DNA from: Erythrocercus mccallii
Lineage: Eukaryota; Chordata; Aves; Passeriformes; Dicruridae
Direction of reading: 5' to 3'
DNA length: 64,000 nucleotides
NCBI GenBank assembly: GCA_013397435.1
Contig: VZRG01001531.1
Coordinates: 113,136-177,135, forward strand
Position numbers and translations under genes: made by a program. Every line of letters begins with the position of its first letter. Position 1 is the stretch's first letter. A model generated the notes under the pieces. It worked only from the letters and a program-made list of their open reading frames with translations, ran no database searches and was not told the origin of the DNA. Shown here piece by piece: positions 12,101 through 24,041 of the stretch.

Positions 12101-13237
12101 AAAGTGATAATAATACTATTATTATAATAATAATATTGCTGTGCATCTGGCCAAAGAGCAGGTTAACAGGGTCATAGTGCATGCCTACAGTTGCTGTTGT
12201 ATGGGAAGAGCTTTTGCTTAATGTAGTGTTCAGGCTACACTAATCTCTACATTAGTTACCCTTGTGAAAAGAGTTCCAAACTGCTCAAAAGCTGACATTG
12301 CGAGCCTCAGAAAATCTGCAGGGTAATCTACTGTAGGCTTCAGCAAAAACTTTAACAGTCCTTGGCTAAAAAAGCAGCATTTACTGTAGGTCGTAAAAGT
12401 AAACACAAATGCAGCAAATCAAATTACTGGAATATCAAACATCTGAGTGCAAGATGAAGGAAGTTGTACATGAATGCCTGACAAGAAAACTATTGAACAT
12501 AATAAATTACGCGCCTCTCCCAAAATAACTAGAGTTTTAAAAAAGAATATAGCGCAGCAGTACTCAATAAAGAACAAAAGTACAAGCCTGGTGCACATCA
12601 AACTTGGGACAACTTACAAGGATTGCTTTGAAAGTGAGAAAATATCTTTGAACTGCACGCCGTGCCCTTGCACAAATACACATGCATGCAAATTAGAAAG
12701 CAATGTCTCAGTAAAAGTGAAGCAATGTGATGACAGCATCCTCTTCTATAAACCAGAACAAAGGCAGTGGAAATAGAAAAGAAAGCTAGGAGGAATAGCC
12801 AAGCACAGAGCCAGCCCCCCAGCTGGCAAATGCAAACTGCAGGCCACTGTGCCCTGGCTGCAAGCCTGTTGTGTGGCCACTGTTCTTCTGGGGGACACAG
12901 CTGCAGTCAGACTTTTCTTCTTGGTGCCTGATGACTCCTACAGTGACAGCCACGGAGGCAGGAGCAGGAAACCTCAATGAAAGAGAAATGGTAGGGTTAA
13001 AAAAAAAATCCCCCCCAACAGCTGTGAATTATTATTCTCTCTGGGAGTCTCTTTCCAGACCCTGCACCATGTATTGTTTGTTAATAAGATAAATCAGGTT
13101 TGATTCCAGCAATGTATTGTAGCAAACATTGTAATTATCTTCACTTTTTTCTTTAGTTATGCAGATTGGTGAGGTTTTCTTACTCAAGCCAGCCAAAGTG
13201 TTTAGATTTACCCCTAACTCAGCTTTGCATTTCAGCA
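9166..13237. other. KCNIP4 intron; one stem-loop and an (ATA)n-rich patch
   Basis: Plain intronic sequence. A 12-bp perfect inverted repeat with an 11-base loop sits at 11006-11040, and an AATAAT-type low-complexity patch at about 12093-12137. No gene is recognised. The open frame 12474-12776 is AT-rich and featureless. Confidence 0.55.
11006..11040. repeat. Perfect inverted repeat (12-bp stem, 11-base loop)
   Basis: TCCTCAAGTTTT at 11006-11017 pairs with AAAACTTGAGGA at 11029-11040. The loop is CTGTCGTTTAT. The stem is short for a microRNA precursor, and no function is assigned. Confidence 0.7.
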
Positions 13238-13430
13238 TGGTTTAACCCCAGCCAGCAGCCAAGCCCTCACTCTCTCTCACTCCTCCACCAGGAGAATCAG
13301 GGAGAGAATCAGAAGAGTAAAAGCTGGAAAACTCCTGGGTTGAGACAAAGACAATTTTAAAAGGAGACCAGAACTTGTGCACATAAGCAAAGCAAAACTG
13401 TTGCCCATCTCCTCTGCTGGTCTTAAACAT
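13238..13430 (-). mobile_element. Partial LTR (avian ERV), 3' end, reverse orientation
   Basis: ATGGTTTAACCCCAGCCAGC, followed by CACTCTCTCTCACTCC, GGGAGAGAATCAGAAGAGTA and GGGTTGAGACAAAGACAATTTTAA, has the order of a widespread avian LTR read backwards (sense form ends ...GGTTAAACCA...). Only about 190 bases can be followed. The family name is not assigned, and no target duplication is visible because the left limit is degraded. Confidence 0.7.
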
Positions 13431-15649
13431 ACTAGGCTTTCCTTACTTCAAAGATAATATAAAGGCTTTTGTATGTTGGTGCTCATCATAAACATCACAA
13501 GAAATAATGTTAAACTCATGATACAGTGGTAGAAGGAAAATTCAGTTTCAGTTATTCCAAATTAATTCCCAAATTTCCTAATCAATAGTTTTCCACTGAT
13601 TTCTTCAAAAGCAAGGTACATTTCAAAACATGCCTTATATAACCTGTACACAACCAAAGGAGTTGTGCTTGGAAAGTGGGGGGATATTCATTGGATGGGA
13701 ATAATCTACAAGTGATCAGTCTGTGATTCTGTGTGAACAGAACCCCCAAACCTTTAGCTTGAGAAGGGATGTGAGGACTGAGAGCTGCTGAGGTGATGGG
13801 ATCCGGTTTGTAGGGACAAGCCTAACACTGACCTATAAACTAAATACACATGAGATTAGGCTAGCATTCCATAGTAAGCTATCAGGCTTTCTCTCATTAT
13901 CAAGTTCTAAATTAAAATGTTTGCTCTTCTAGTAATGTTAACATACAAAAAAATGTGCCATTCAAGATTTTGCTTTTAAAAAATAAAGTACAGACAATGT
14001 CATTCAGTTAATTCTTTATCCCTGAGACAAGTCCAAATTTGGAGAAGTATATACTGCCAGCATAGGCCTGTATTTACAGGGACCCACTCAGCTGAAACAT
14101 ACATTTTACTTTTTTTCCCAGTGAAAACCTGGCTTTCACCCAGATACATTCTGCTTAAGTGTTCCTAGATAACGGGACTAAAGCATCTGTTGGTGTTAAT
14201 GACAGTTTGCCACAAGCTCTGGTGCCTGTCATCCCTTCTATTAATAAGTAAATTACTTATTAGCACAAGAATTACTTCAAACAAAAAGGTAGTTCTTACA
14301 ATAAAATTGATTCCAGCTACTCATCTGGCCAAGATCTGTAGGTCATGCAATATTGTAACAAAATCTGGTACTAAGTGAGGGAAAAAGTCTAAAAACTTGA
14401 ATTTTAGACTAGATATTTGTTTAGTCATGTAAAATTCGTGTAGCATAAACATAAAAGCTGGGTTATAAAAGCAGACAAGGGAATTCATCCATGTCAGTTC
14501 TATGTATTTTAATGAGATGGTAACTAAATCCTAAGTCATGTTGTCTTGGCAGGGTTCAATATCTGTGTATAGAGGATATATAAGGATTTTGTAGTGCTCG
14601 CTATAAGCAGCATGAATTAATTGGAAGGTTGCTACTTACCTGCATTTAATGCTAAACTTGAGTCATTTGGCTGAATTATTTTCTTTAGGTTTGTATGGTT
14701 TGGTTTTCTTTGGTGCTATAGCAGGTACAATGCTGCCTGTCACACCAGTGGGGAATATATCAGTCACACACCTCTGTCATCACTGCCTTTTAGGTGGGCA
14801 TGGGGAGGCTCATCCTGACATTTGAAAGAGAAATGGCCATGCTCCAGCACCCAGCCTGGGAACTGTACAGCACTGCAACTCCCCTGTTCTGCTTTCCACA
14901 CCCAGGGAGTTGGGTAACAGTTTTGTAGTTTGACATAGACCCAGAGACACTCCTTGAACATCTCAGAAGCAGAAAAAACTACAATATGTAAACTGATGTA
15001 CTTTTTTTAGATACAATTATCTAATAAATCATTTGCATAAATTACTAAATTGCCCACTAGCTAAAGAAACAAGCCATTTCAGGCAACCTGAAATGTTGAA
15101 ATGTGCTACTTCTAGCACAGAAAACACACAGATGCCTCCTTTTGGATCCAAGTTTTCTAACAGCCTGATTTGTAAATAAGATCTGCATATTCACACAGTC
15201 CTAGTATTTTGGCTGGCAGGAAATGCAGTCATCAAGCTGTAAATAGTTTCCCACACTTTCATGCTTCATTTTCATGGAAAGAATCATGTGTGAGTGACTT
15301 GAGGGGAAGGAGCTGCTGAGGCATATAAATATCTCTGTTACAACTCTGCTGCTTGGAAGTGATCCCATGTCTCCGTGCAGTTCTGCTGGGAGTACTTTCT
15401 GCAGGAAAAAAATCCAAACAGGACATGCACAGAGTTGTGTGGGTAGTAACAGAGCCTCCTGTGTGGAGTGAAGCTTGCACATGAGCAGAGATATTGTTAC
15501 TGATAGGTAAGGCTTTATAAAGGGAAGGCCTTGTAACATGGCTTCGGCCTGTTACTGAGGCTGAGGAGAAGGGAACTGTGGGAGGGTGACTCAGCTGGAA
15601 TAGGGGTGGAGAGATGGGAGAGACGGGAGAGATGTGCTGCATGTCCTCA
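13431..15649. other. KCNIP4 intron, nothing specific seen
   Basis: AT-rich intron. TCTGTGATTCTGTG at about 13722 recalls the CR1 3' terminal repeat, but no CR1 body is readable in front of it. A GA-rich run GGAGAGATGGGAGAGACGGG lies near 15607-15633. Confidence 0.5.
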
Positions 15650-15676
15650 TCATGTCCACATCATGTCCACATCATG
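15650..15676. repeat. 11-bp tandem repeat (TCATGTCCACA)
   Basis: Two full copies and a partial third of TCATGTCCACA stand just before an LTR-like segment. Confidence 0.85.
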
Positions 15677-15677
15677 A

Positions 15678-15826
15678 TGTGTGGTGGTTGGTTGACTCGG
15701 GTTTGTTGTGCCTTAAAACTATGTAAACTGATAACCAGCTAACTGCTTTAAAAGGCCATGTTTTTGGCAATAAAGAGCACTCCTTTGCACCTGCATGGGG
15801 TCCCTATGTTGCTCATTATCGCAACA
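15678..15826 (+). mobile_element. Shortened solo LTR-like segment, + strand
   Basis: It starts TGTGTGGTGGTTGG and ends ATTATCGCAACA. In order it carries a TTTAAAAGG TATA-like box (about 15747) and AATAAAGAGC with AATAAA at 15769-15774, the promoter-to-poly(A) spacing of a compact ERVK-type LTR. At about 149 bases it is much shorter than a full LTR, so an internal deletion is likely. No clear target duplication is seen. Confidence 0.6.
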
Positions 15827-18399
15827 GAGGTATGGCAAGTGTGTGTGCTCCCCTAATGTCATTAGAAGTACTGATTTGGCTTCCCACCTGATGGCTTTGC
15901 AAGAGCTGTACAGGACTGTCTGTATCTGAAAGTGTGTGATCCTACACAGCTGGAGAGGTGCTGCTCTTTAATGAGAGCAGCTTTGGTTAGCTGTGGACTT
16001 ACTGCTGTAATAATGCATTGATGTGTCATTATCTGCTGTCATAATGGGATGTTTTCACCTCTGCACTGTGTGTATGTTTTCATAAAAATGTGTTTCAGGG
16101 ATGAGTTGTGATCCAGAGGGAAGCATTCTGCTGGGGTTTAAAGTGTGGAATTGGTGTTGGATCTTTCCAGTTTAAGTATTTATGCAGCAGAATAGTCAAA
16201 CTCACTTATAAATTTGACACCTTTAAATAACTAGTTTTAGCCAAAAATAAATTATTGAAGTGACATATACACAACACTTTTCATTTGAGCTCATTTTAGA
16301 AGTTAAGATAGTTCACAGAATACTAATAGTTGAGTCTTGGCAGGTGCTGAGGAAACCATGAGCTAGATTTGGGGAGCCTGAGGAAGAAACTCCTAGTCCA
16401 AGAGGCTGGAGTAATTTGGGGCAAAATTCCTTGTTTTTGAAGTGAGATTTGAGTGTGGGTTCTCCTTTCCCAGGAGAATGTGTCTCACCCCAAGAGGTAC
16501 TCTGGTCCAGGTCTCTTTCAGCATTGTTGGTTGGGTTAAACATGTAATAGAGACAGTTGTGCTATTCACAAGGCCATAGAGCAAAAGATATCTTTTGGCA
16601 AGAGGACTCTAAACTTGGGTTTAGAAACCTGAGGCACAGGAAAGCAGTTTAAACTTGGGTTTGCGTATTCTTAAGGAACAACAGGATTCCTGGTCCCCAG
16701 ATGTTGAAGAGGAGCTCCAGGAAAGACTTCATGGCAGTGAATGCCTGTTAGAGGGAAGTGCCCGTGTTACAGGATGGGTCCACAGGGCCTTCCCACAATA
16801 CTCCTGCTGCCTGCACAGAGTGCAGATCCTGCAGAGGGGCCTGTGCTGTGGAGAGCCTGGCCCTTGGTGAGGGTGGGACTTCCTTTAAATACCTGCTCAG
16901 TAAATTTAAGCAGTGCTTAATCCTGTTCCTTCCATCACAAAACTGATATTCAGAAATGCTTTACATTGGGATTTTGCTGCCATTTGAGCTGTTTTACATG
17001 AAAGCCTGTGATTACAGAACGATAATGTTTTGACACAGTGATAAAAGCCAGGAGATTCACCATCAGTGGTGGTGTTTCTCTTTCTCTTGCCTTTGCTGCA
17101 TGACAGTTCTTGTGTAGGCAGTAATTGAGTAGAAATGACAATAGCAGTTAACTTACAGCCTTCTGCTTTGGTATACATTTTAGCATTCCTTCAAGGAAAA
17201 ATGTCCCTTAAGAGTAAATATTTGTGTCTTAGTGATATGTGCTATAAAATCGCACAACTTGGAGAATCTGCTGTAAATGTCAACATCAATATAGGTGAGA
17301 CTAGGATTTTTAATTTCCCTTGAATGTTTTGCCATAAAAGAAGTATCCTGAATTCCTTCTCTCTTCTTCCCTAGTTTCATGCTTTCCCTGTTACAGTAAT
17401 TGCTCAGAAAACTGAAGTTTAGATAATGTTCTTTACAATTACTATCATTTGGTTAAATAGGCCATTTTGGCATTGCATTTTTCCCCAAAAAAGCCATTGA
17501 GTTTTTGTCTGTGGTTCATTACTGTTTGCAATTGGCTGGGTGGGAAAAGAAATGGAAAATGCTGATTTATGTTTCATGAATGACAGCTCCCTATTTATGG
17601 TTGCTCCATATTTGTGGTTTAAAGCCTGGTTTATTAATTAATAAATAGAATTTCTCTGTGTCTTTGATCATTGATACAATCACAAGAACACTGAATATTT
17701 AAAAGGAGTTTCCAGTTAATCTCTAGCACATGAGCTGTATCACAAGTCAAAGTATCACCTTAAAAGAACTATGCTCAGTGAATAAATACAAAAGAGGCTC
17801 ACTTTCCTGTTTGGAGTGCATGTACTGCTGGTGAAAGTGATAGGTTTAACACTGATTTGGACTGATCAACTGTCAGGACAGACTATGAAATGTCTCCTAA
17901 AATAGCTGCTGACAAAATTCAAACAAAATTATTTTTAAAAATTATCCATCTTAATAGCTAGACCTGAAAATGAATAATAACCTAGTTTTCTGAAGTCCTG
18001 GACTTTTCAGAAATTGTAAGGATTTTGCTGCATCTTAAAATCAAGTTATTAAAACAACTGGGTTTGACCTACTATGTAATTAGGTAATAAAAGAGTTGCC
18101 CTCAAAGCCAACAAACAAAAGTGAAAAAATCAACTCCAACTTTCAGACACCAGACAGTGCCAGCTCCTTTTAGGGTTTTGGTGGTTTCTGAGGATCTGCT
18201 TAATGTGAAAACTGCTCATGTAGGCTTTGGTTTCCCAGTCTGTCAGCATTTTGTCCCAGTTCATGCATAGCAGGTGAATTTAAAGAGAAAACTGTGTTTG
18301 GGATAGGGGACAGCAGTTCCTTCCTCATGTAATGTTTTTCTGTTCTGAGTGTGCTGCAGGAACCCTTGGATTCAGACTGGATTCACAGTCCTTTCCCAG
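15827..18399. other. KCNIP4 intron, AT-rich, nothing specific seen
   Basis: No gene or repeat family is recognised. The part at about 17440-17640 is AT-rich with several CTATTTATGG/CCATATTTG motifs. It could be a conserved noncoding block, but that cannot be judged without an alignment. Confidence 0.45.
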
Positions 18400-18925
18400 G
18401 ACTGTGGCACGAGCCCAGCCGAGCCCAGCTCGAGGGGCAGCAGCGTTGCCGGGGCGATCGGGCTGCGCTTGGTAGGGCTTGGCTTGGCAGGGCGGGCGGG
18501 GCTGGGCAGCCGGCAGCTCCTGCAGGGAGTCGGGCGGGGCCGGCGGCATCCCCGGGGCAGGGACAGCATCCCCGGGCAGGGACGGGACCCGCCAGACAGG
18601 GACAGCATCCCCGGGCAGGGACAGGACCCCCGGGGCAGGGACAGCATCCCCGGGCAGGGACGGGACCCGCCAGACAGGGAGAGCATCCCCGGGCAGGGAC
18701 GGGACCCGCCAGACAGGGACAGCATCCCCGGGCAGGGACAGGACCCCCGGGGCAGGGACAGCACCCCCGGGGCAGGGACAGCATCCCCGGCCAGGGACAG
18801 CTCCTGCACCCGCACCGAGCGCTCCCTCACCAGCCCTCACAGCGCCACTCACCTCCAGCTTCAGCTGCCGCCAGCAGAGCCGTACGGAGATAGAGGCCAG
18901 TTCGCCAATAGGCAATAACTCAGTA
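18400..18925. promoter_or_regulatory. Isolated CpG/GC-rich island inside the intron, candidate promoter
   Basis: It is strongly GC-rich with many CpGs in an otherwise AT-rich intron. GC boxes (GGGCGGGCGGGGC, GGGCGGGGCCGGCGG) lie at about 18487-18545. Read on the minus strand, CTATTGGCGAAC near 18902-18914 gives a CCAAT-type box on the + strand, followed by a possible exon ending CTGGAG at 18853 and donor GTGAGTGG at 18852-18847, a near-consensus 5' splice site. This suggests an antisense noncoding transcript start, but no known gene exon is recognised. A 39-bp minisatellite occupies the middle. Confidence 0.4.
18560..18801. repeat. 39-bp GC-rich minisatellite, five full units plus partials
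   Basis: Units start at 18560, 18599, 18638, 18677 and 18716, each opening GGGACAGCATCCCCGGGCAG (one GGGAGAG variant). Two tail types occur, A (GACCCGCCAGACA) and B (GACCCCCGGGGCA), in the order A-B-A-A-B, followed by a 20-base and a final partial unit. Because 39 is divisible by 3 and no stop occurs in the unit, open frames run through it in several frames on both strands. These frames are artefacts of the repeat. Confidence 0.96.
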
Positions 18926-19912
18926 AGAAATAATGCCCATACCTCAGCCCACCTGTTCAGAGTTTAGTTGCAGCTGGTTCCATTAAACCTGGTAGACATA
19001 TTCCAAGTTAATGAACACTTGAGTTGCAGCCTGTCTCGGTGTCTGTTCTGGGAGTATATGTATCTCTGCTGAATGCTAGTAAACATTTGCTAATATAATG
19101 TTAGTCTTACTTTTGGGATTCATTCACTATGCCGCATTTTTGCTTGGAAAAAAAACGTATTTGTATGAAGCATGGCCCCTTGTGAGGAGAGGCACTTGCT
19201 GCTGGGTGAGCACCTGAGCTGAGAGCTGGTGCACGAGGGGCTGGAAACGAGGTCAGAACCCTTGAATAACGTGGAGGAGCACCCAGGTGCAATAGAGCTG
19301 TTTCAGATGTTTGTCTTGTTTATTCTCAAGTAAGACCATTTATTTAGTAGTCCATTTCTCCAGATATCTTCAGGCTAAACATTTTTATGTGTGGCTTTCA
19401 AAACCTTTCTGTTTTTGAAGTATATTGAGTGCTTCTAAAACAGTTTTTTTGTAAATTGATTTTTCTTCATTCCTTGTTTAGTTGTAAATAGAGCTTCTAA
19501 TTGTTTTAGTCTAGCTAAATTTTGAGTTGCTTGACTGGGAGTTTGTGTAGCTTCACAGGTGGATTAGCCTTGCAGAGAGCAGGAGTGCTCTGGAGCTGAA
19601 CTTAATGCATTGACTTTGACTTCAGGCAAAGTTCTGGTGGACAGTAGGAATTACTTCAGACTAAATATTAGCAGCCTGCTCTGAGTGCACTATGGGAGGT
19701 TAGCTTGTTCTGTTCCCAAAGAATACAGCAGGAGATAAAGGCAGGTGAGCAAAGAAATATGAACTGAGTCATAAAATTAGCTGCATGGTTATCTCTTGTG
19801 AAAGTAAACAATAATTTGTTTAGGGAAAAAATATGTTGTAAAAGTATTCTCTTTATTATTTTCTTAAGCCTTAGAATTCTTTGTTTTTGCAAAATTAGCT
19901 ACATATTATCGC
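18926..19912. other. KCNIP4 intron, nothing specific seen
   Basis: Mixed AT-rich sequence after the island. No repeat family or coding signal is recognised. Confidence 0.5.
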
Positions 19913-20470
19913 CGTCCTGGTTTAGCCCCTGGACTAGCTCCGGACCATGGAGGCAACAGAGCAGCAGCCTGTACCTGCAGTGAGTTCTTTTACACGTATC
20001 TCCCCTGTGTGAGGGAATGCTACATTGGTGAAGATGAAAGAGAGGACTCGAGTAGCACAGCTGGAAGGTCCTTATTCCTTGGCAGCTGGTGCTACAACAG
20101 CACAGAACAAAGGGTGCAGCATCTTATAAAGGGAGGTGGGTCTCAGGGGTGGGGAGAGCAAGGGACCAATAGGGTCAGGGCATGGGATGGGTTGGGTGAG
20201 TGTCAATCAAGCAGGGATCCAACCATGGACAAGGGGTGGGGAAATTCCTGGGGATGGACCTATCACTCGACGCCCGAGGGAGAAGATTCTGGAAGACAGG
20301 GATGGGCCCAGGGCTGGAGTGACAGGTCCGGGGGCAGGGGCTAACATAACAGGCAGGTAGGGAAAACCCAACTGGGAGAAGGGAAGGGGATTAACAGAAT
20401 GAACCATTTGGGGTTACATACAGACTTATTGTAAACGGAACAATTAACTGAACAATTCTGCACTGCCACA
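19913..20470 (-). mobile_element. Probable LTR element, reverse orientation
   Basis: The left edge CGTCCTGGTTTAGC is one base from the TGTCCTGG terminus of other LTRs in this window. The right edge reads GCACTGCCACA, which is TGTGGCAGTGC on the minus strand. On the minus strand there is a TTTATAAGATGC TATA-like box (near 20127), then GGAATAAGG (near 20070) about where a poly(A) signal is expected. A CCAAT motif lies at 20163-20168. No adjacent target duplication is clear. ACATA occurs at 19901 and 20471 but leaves extra bases on one side. Sequence to about 20600 may belong to it too. Confidence 0.55.
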
Positions 20471-23336
20471 ACATATAATACAAGACTGAGGATTTGGAGG
20501 ACAATGGACCAAGTCCCTTGTCCTTGTTCTGTTTCTGTCTCTACTCAAAATCCTTCATGGTCCTTCTTCTCTAAATTCTCCAAACCTTGCCTTTGTTATA
20601 TTCACTATCAAGTTAAACCACAGCTGCCATGATATTGCAGTTGAAAGACAGAAGAGAGCCTTCATTGACAATTTTCAAACTTAACTGATTCATTTGGATT
20701 AAAATAACAGTGGAGGTGGAATGACTTGGATTTTTATTTTTATTTTGTTTTCCAGCTTAAATGGCTGCTGCTTATGAATCAGGGAAATCCCTCTGGCAAT
20801 GTGCTGAAACAGTTAAAAGCAAATTGAATGCATTTTGTTCAGCCCAACAGTCTGGAGGTTTAGAAGAAGTACTTCTCAGCATGAATGAACTGTGAAATGT
20901 ATTAGAGAATTAAGGTTTTGAGGAGAAGTTACCTAACAAATCCACCCAAACTTCCATTTTAAAATAAAGCAGAATGTTTATTCCTGCAGAGAAGTCTTAT
21001 TTTTTTAATTTCAGATCGTTTTACTGAACACATCTTTTAAAGGTATTTTAATGACAGTTGACATCTGAACTCTCCCTTCCAGCTGTGTAGGGGCAAATAA
21101 TCTATTCTTGAGTTTTCCTCACTGCAGATGTAATAAATTTTGGATATTCTTGGCCAAATGCCTTTCCAGAGTGATACAAGGTTTTGCCTCCTAGATAGTT
21201 GGTCTGAGTTGAGGAAAGCTTTCCTGCAGTTGGCATTGCAAATGCTGCAGCAGAGTCATCATCAAGCAATTATTTTTTGGTTCCTTGGAGGGTGACAAGT
21301 GCTCCTTATTGTCCTTATAGAGACAAATATAACATCATTTTTCCTAGCGAAGGTGCATATGACACAGACACTGCAGGTAGGTGGACTACTGCCTATGTGT
21401 GTTTGCGTGAGTCTGAAAAACATTTGTTCTGGGAAGTGTGTGAAATAAGGTATATCACGAAATGAATTGAAATTCTGGTAAATTATATTTGAACATAACC
21501 AAAAATGGTTCTCTCCAAGGACTGAGAGAATCTGATAAAGTTCAAGTGACCATCATGAATGAAAGTCACAAAATGTAAGTTGTCAAGTCTAATACCTTTC
21601 AGAAGCCTAGTGCCATTTAAGTATAATAGAAAACTAAATAATTCAGCTTTCACAAACATACAGTACAATTCCTCTGAGTGTACTGTGGTCCATATGTGTT
21701 GTCAGAAATCCTTTAAAAATATAAACTATAACAAAAAGGAAATTAACAAAAAGAAATAAACCCCAAGACAAGTGATGCAAATGGAAGCATTATTCACCTC
21801 TTACAAGGGTTATAAAATTTTTTATCTCAATTAATGAGGTTTTTTTCACTTTTATGCTTCTAATTCTTTCCCTTGTCCCACTGAGGGGAAGCAAGGGAGC
21901 AGCTTCATGGGGCTGAGCTGCTTGCTGCGGTTAAGCCACAACAGCAAGTAACTGCCAGCTTGATCAATTCCAAATTTAGCGCTTTTACTTTTGTGATGTG
22001 GAGCATTACAAAAGTAACATTACCTCTCAGAGCACACTTAGGATGCAGGAAAGTAGCATCTATAATTTTCTAGTGGGGCTTGTAGTTGAGCTGGGAAATG
22101 CACTGCATGCATCAATGCTCATTACATATTGGCCAGGATGGGGGCACAAAACCCATGCTTGTGGTCTTCACCTGGCAGAAATGCTTCCCTCTGCAACACC
22201 AATTTATTGATCCTGTCTGTACACTGCTGTTCCTGAGAGCTGTGATGAATGTGTGTGCACAGGGCCTGGCTTGCTGCTGCTGGCTGTTTCCTGATAGTCA
22301 TGCCATGGGAACTGCTGGTTTCCTGCAGCAATTAACCAAACGACCCTGTGATGCAGCAATGTAGTATCAGAAAAGCTGTGAAGGAAAACACAGTTTTCAG
22401 TGAAGGAAGAGGGGGGAAGGAAAATGCTCAAATCCCATCAATGCTCTGTGCAGAGTGGGGGGGGATTGATTTCAGTGACCTGAGAGCTGTCTTAAAATCT
22501 GTCCTGTATTTGCTTTAATGATTCGGTAAACAGGGGAGGGTTTTTTATGAAATTGCTTCATCTGAATGAAAATATCAAAACCTCTTCTACATATAATGTA
22601 CCAGATTGCTTAGTGAAGGCAGGTATAGAAATCTCACAGGGGAAATGTAAGAGCAGGGATAATGCAAGTAGCAGCCCTGGCTGGAGACACAACACAGATG
22701 TGCTCTTTGTGCCTGCTCTGAGGATAAATGAAAGACTTTTAATCTCTAGAGCTTTTACTTCTGTTTTTTTCTTAGCAGTTCCCTCAAAAGATGCAGCTTC
22801 CTTTGTTTAATGTATGTTTTATACAAACTTGATTAGAAGGAAAATCAAAGCTTATTCTGCTGTAGCAGTGGATGGAAACATTCCAAAATCCCAATTCATC
22901 TGTTGTCAGAAGTAGCAAACAACCTGATTTCTCATTTTACTGCTGTCAAATAATTCAGCATTCAAATTAATCATAGACCTCAGGAAAATCAATAATACAA
23001 TTATGCATGAACTAAAGCATGGCTTCTGTTCAAATAAGCCTGCTCATTTCTAGTATATTCTGATTCAGCAAATCTTTAATATGCAGTTAGCCTGTCTGGG
23101 AAGGTTGCTCACACCAATGCATTGATGGCAAAAGTGCAGTACCTGTGTCTTTAGACCAATGTTCTTGCTTGTTTTTTTCTTTACAACACAGATAACAGCT
23201 GTGGAGGGATCATGTGGGTAATAAAGAATTGAAGCATCTAAAAATAAGAAAACAAGTAAGTTCAGGTCTGCAGGTCCAAGATGTGAAATTGACAGCTGAG
23301 ATCTGCAGAGAGAAACTGCAAGTTCTTGTTCCATCA
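20471..23336. other. KCNIP4 intron; possible old LTR scrap near 21725-21960
   Basis: No gene is seen. AAAGAAATAAACCCCAAGAC AAGTGATGC near 21750 resembles the inside of a common passerine LTR, and GTTAAGCCACAACAG near 21930 could be its end. The match is too degraded to annotate as an element. Confidence 0.4.
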
Positions 23337-24037
23337 TGTTATAAATGAAAAATCGCCAATCCAATTTTAATAGAAAAATCAAAAAGTTTTATTTACAATT
23401 ATTTACAAATTTCGGAAAAATTTTGGAAAATAGAAAAATTGAGCCAACGAATCCCAAACCCCAAGATGCTGGCCCGGGGATCAGCACCTGGTGTTACAGA
23501 GTCTGCGTCAAAACGACACTGTCTCTGCATCCACACCGACATGCAATTTTCGAGGCAGTCTTATACTGTTTTTCGTAGCTTGAGGCTACAGTGTACAATG
23601 AAGAGAATGAGCTTCTCTGATCTCTGATGAAATCATCTATAGTTGGATAATGTAGTTGGAAGCTTGCCAGGGTGGGTCCCGGCTTTGGCTAGTGTCTGTT
23701 TTTGTTTGTTGATAGCTGTGCTGGAGCTGGACAATGGTGCTAATGGCTAGGCTTCTTCTAGCAGCTGTCGGTCGTTGAGGGAGTTTCTGTCCTTTGTCCC
23801 CCTGTCGGCCATCCATTTGCACCTTTCCCCAATGGATGGTCGAAACTTGTCCAGCAAGTTTTTGGTGATTGTCCCATATCAGTGCTGCTGGTGAGCCACA
23901 CCCAAGCCATCTCCTTGCTGTTGCTTCTTACTGGAAAGAAACTTAATTTCTACAAAAAGCTACATTTTCTACAGTCAAACTAAATATTACTATAAAAATA
24001 ACATAACATGAATTACATTATAAGCTCACTTATAACA
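23337..24037 (-). mobile_element. Solo LTR, TGTTATAA family copy 1, 701 bp, 4-bp target duplication
   Basis: The ends TGTTATAAATG and CACTTATAACA form the inverted repeat TGTTATAA/TTATAACA. The flanks ATCA (23333-23336) and ATCA (24038-24041) are a 4-bp target duplication. The poly(A) signal is on the minus strand (TTTATT at 23388-23393), and a minus-strand TATA-like box lies in GTCTTATACTG. It shares AATCGCCAATC, GAGCCAACGAATCCCAA and CACTGTCTCTGC with the copies at 29658 and, in part, 54919 and 59692. Confidence 0.92.
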
Positions 24038-24041
24038 ATCA

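Noticed and set aside
13713..13735. TCTGTGATTCTGTG resembling a CR1 terminal repeat
   Set aside because: No CR1 body is readable upstream; too short to support an element.
18325..18967. Five overlapping open frames of 133-196 codons on both strands
   Set aside because: They arise because the 39-bp repeat unit is a multiple of three and lacks stops; residues are repeated Gly/Pro/Arg-type strings in every frame.
19901..20475. ACATA on both sides of the LTR-like element as a target duplication
   Set aside because: Leaves seven non-LTR bases at the left boundary; termini do not fit TG...CA with these flanks.
21725..21960. Possible LTR scrap with AAATAAACCCCAAGACAAGT
   Set aside because: Only short matches remembered from passerine LTRs; no ends or target duplication.
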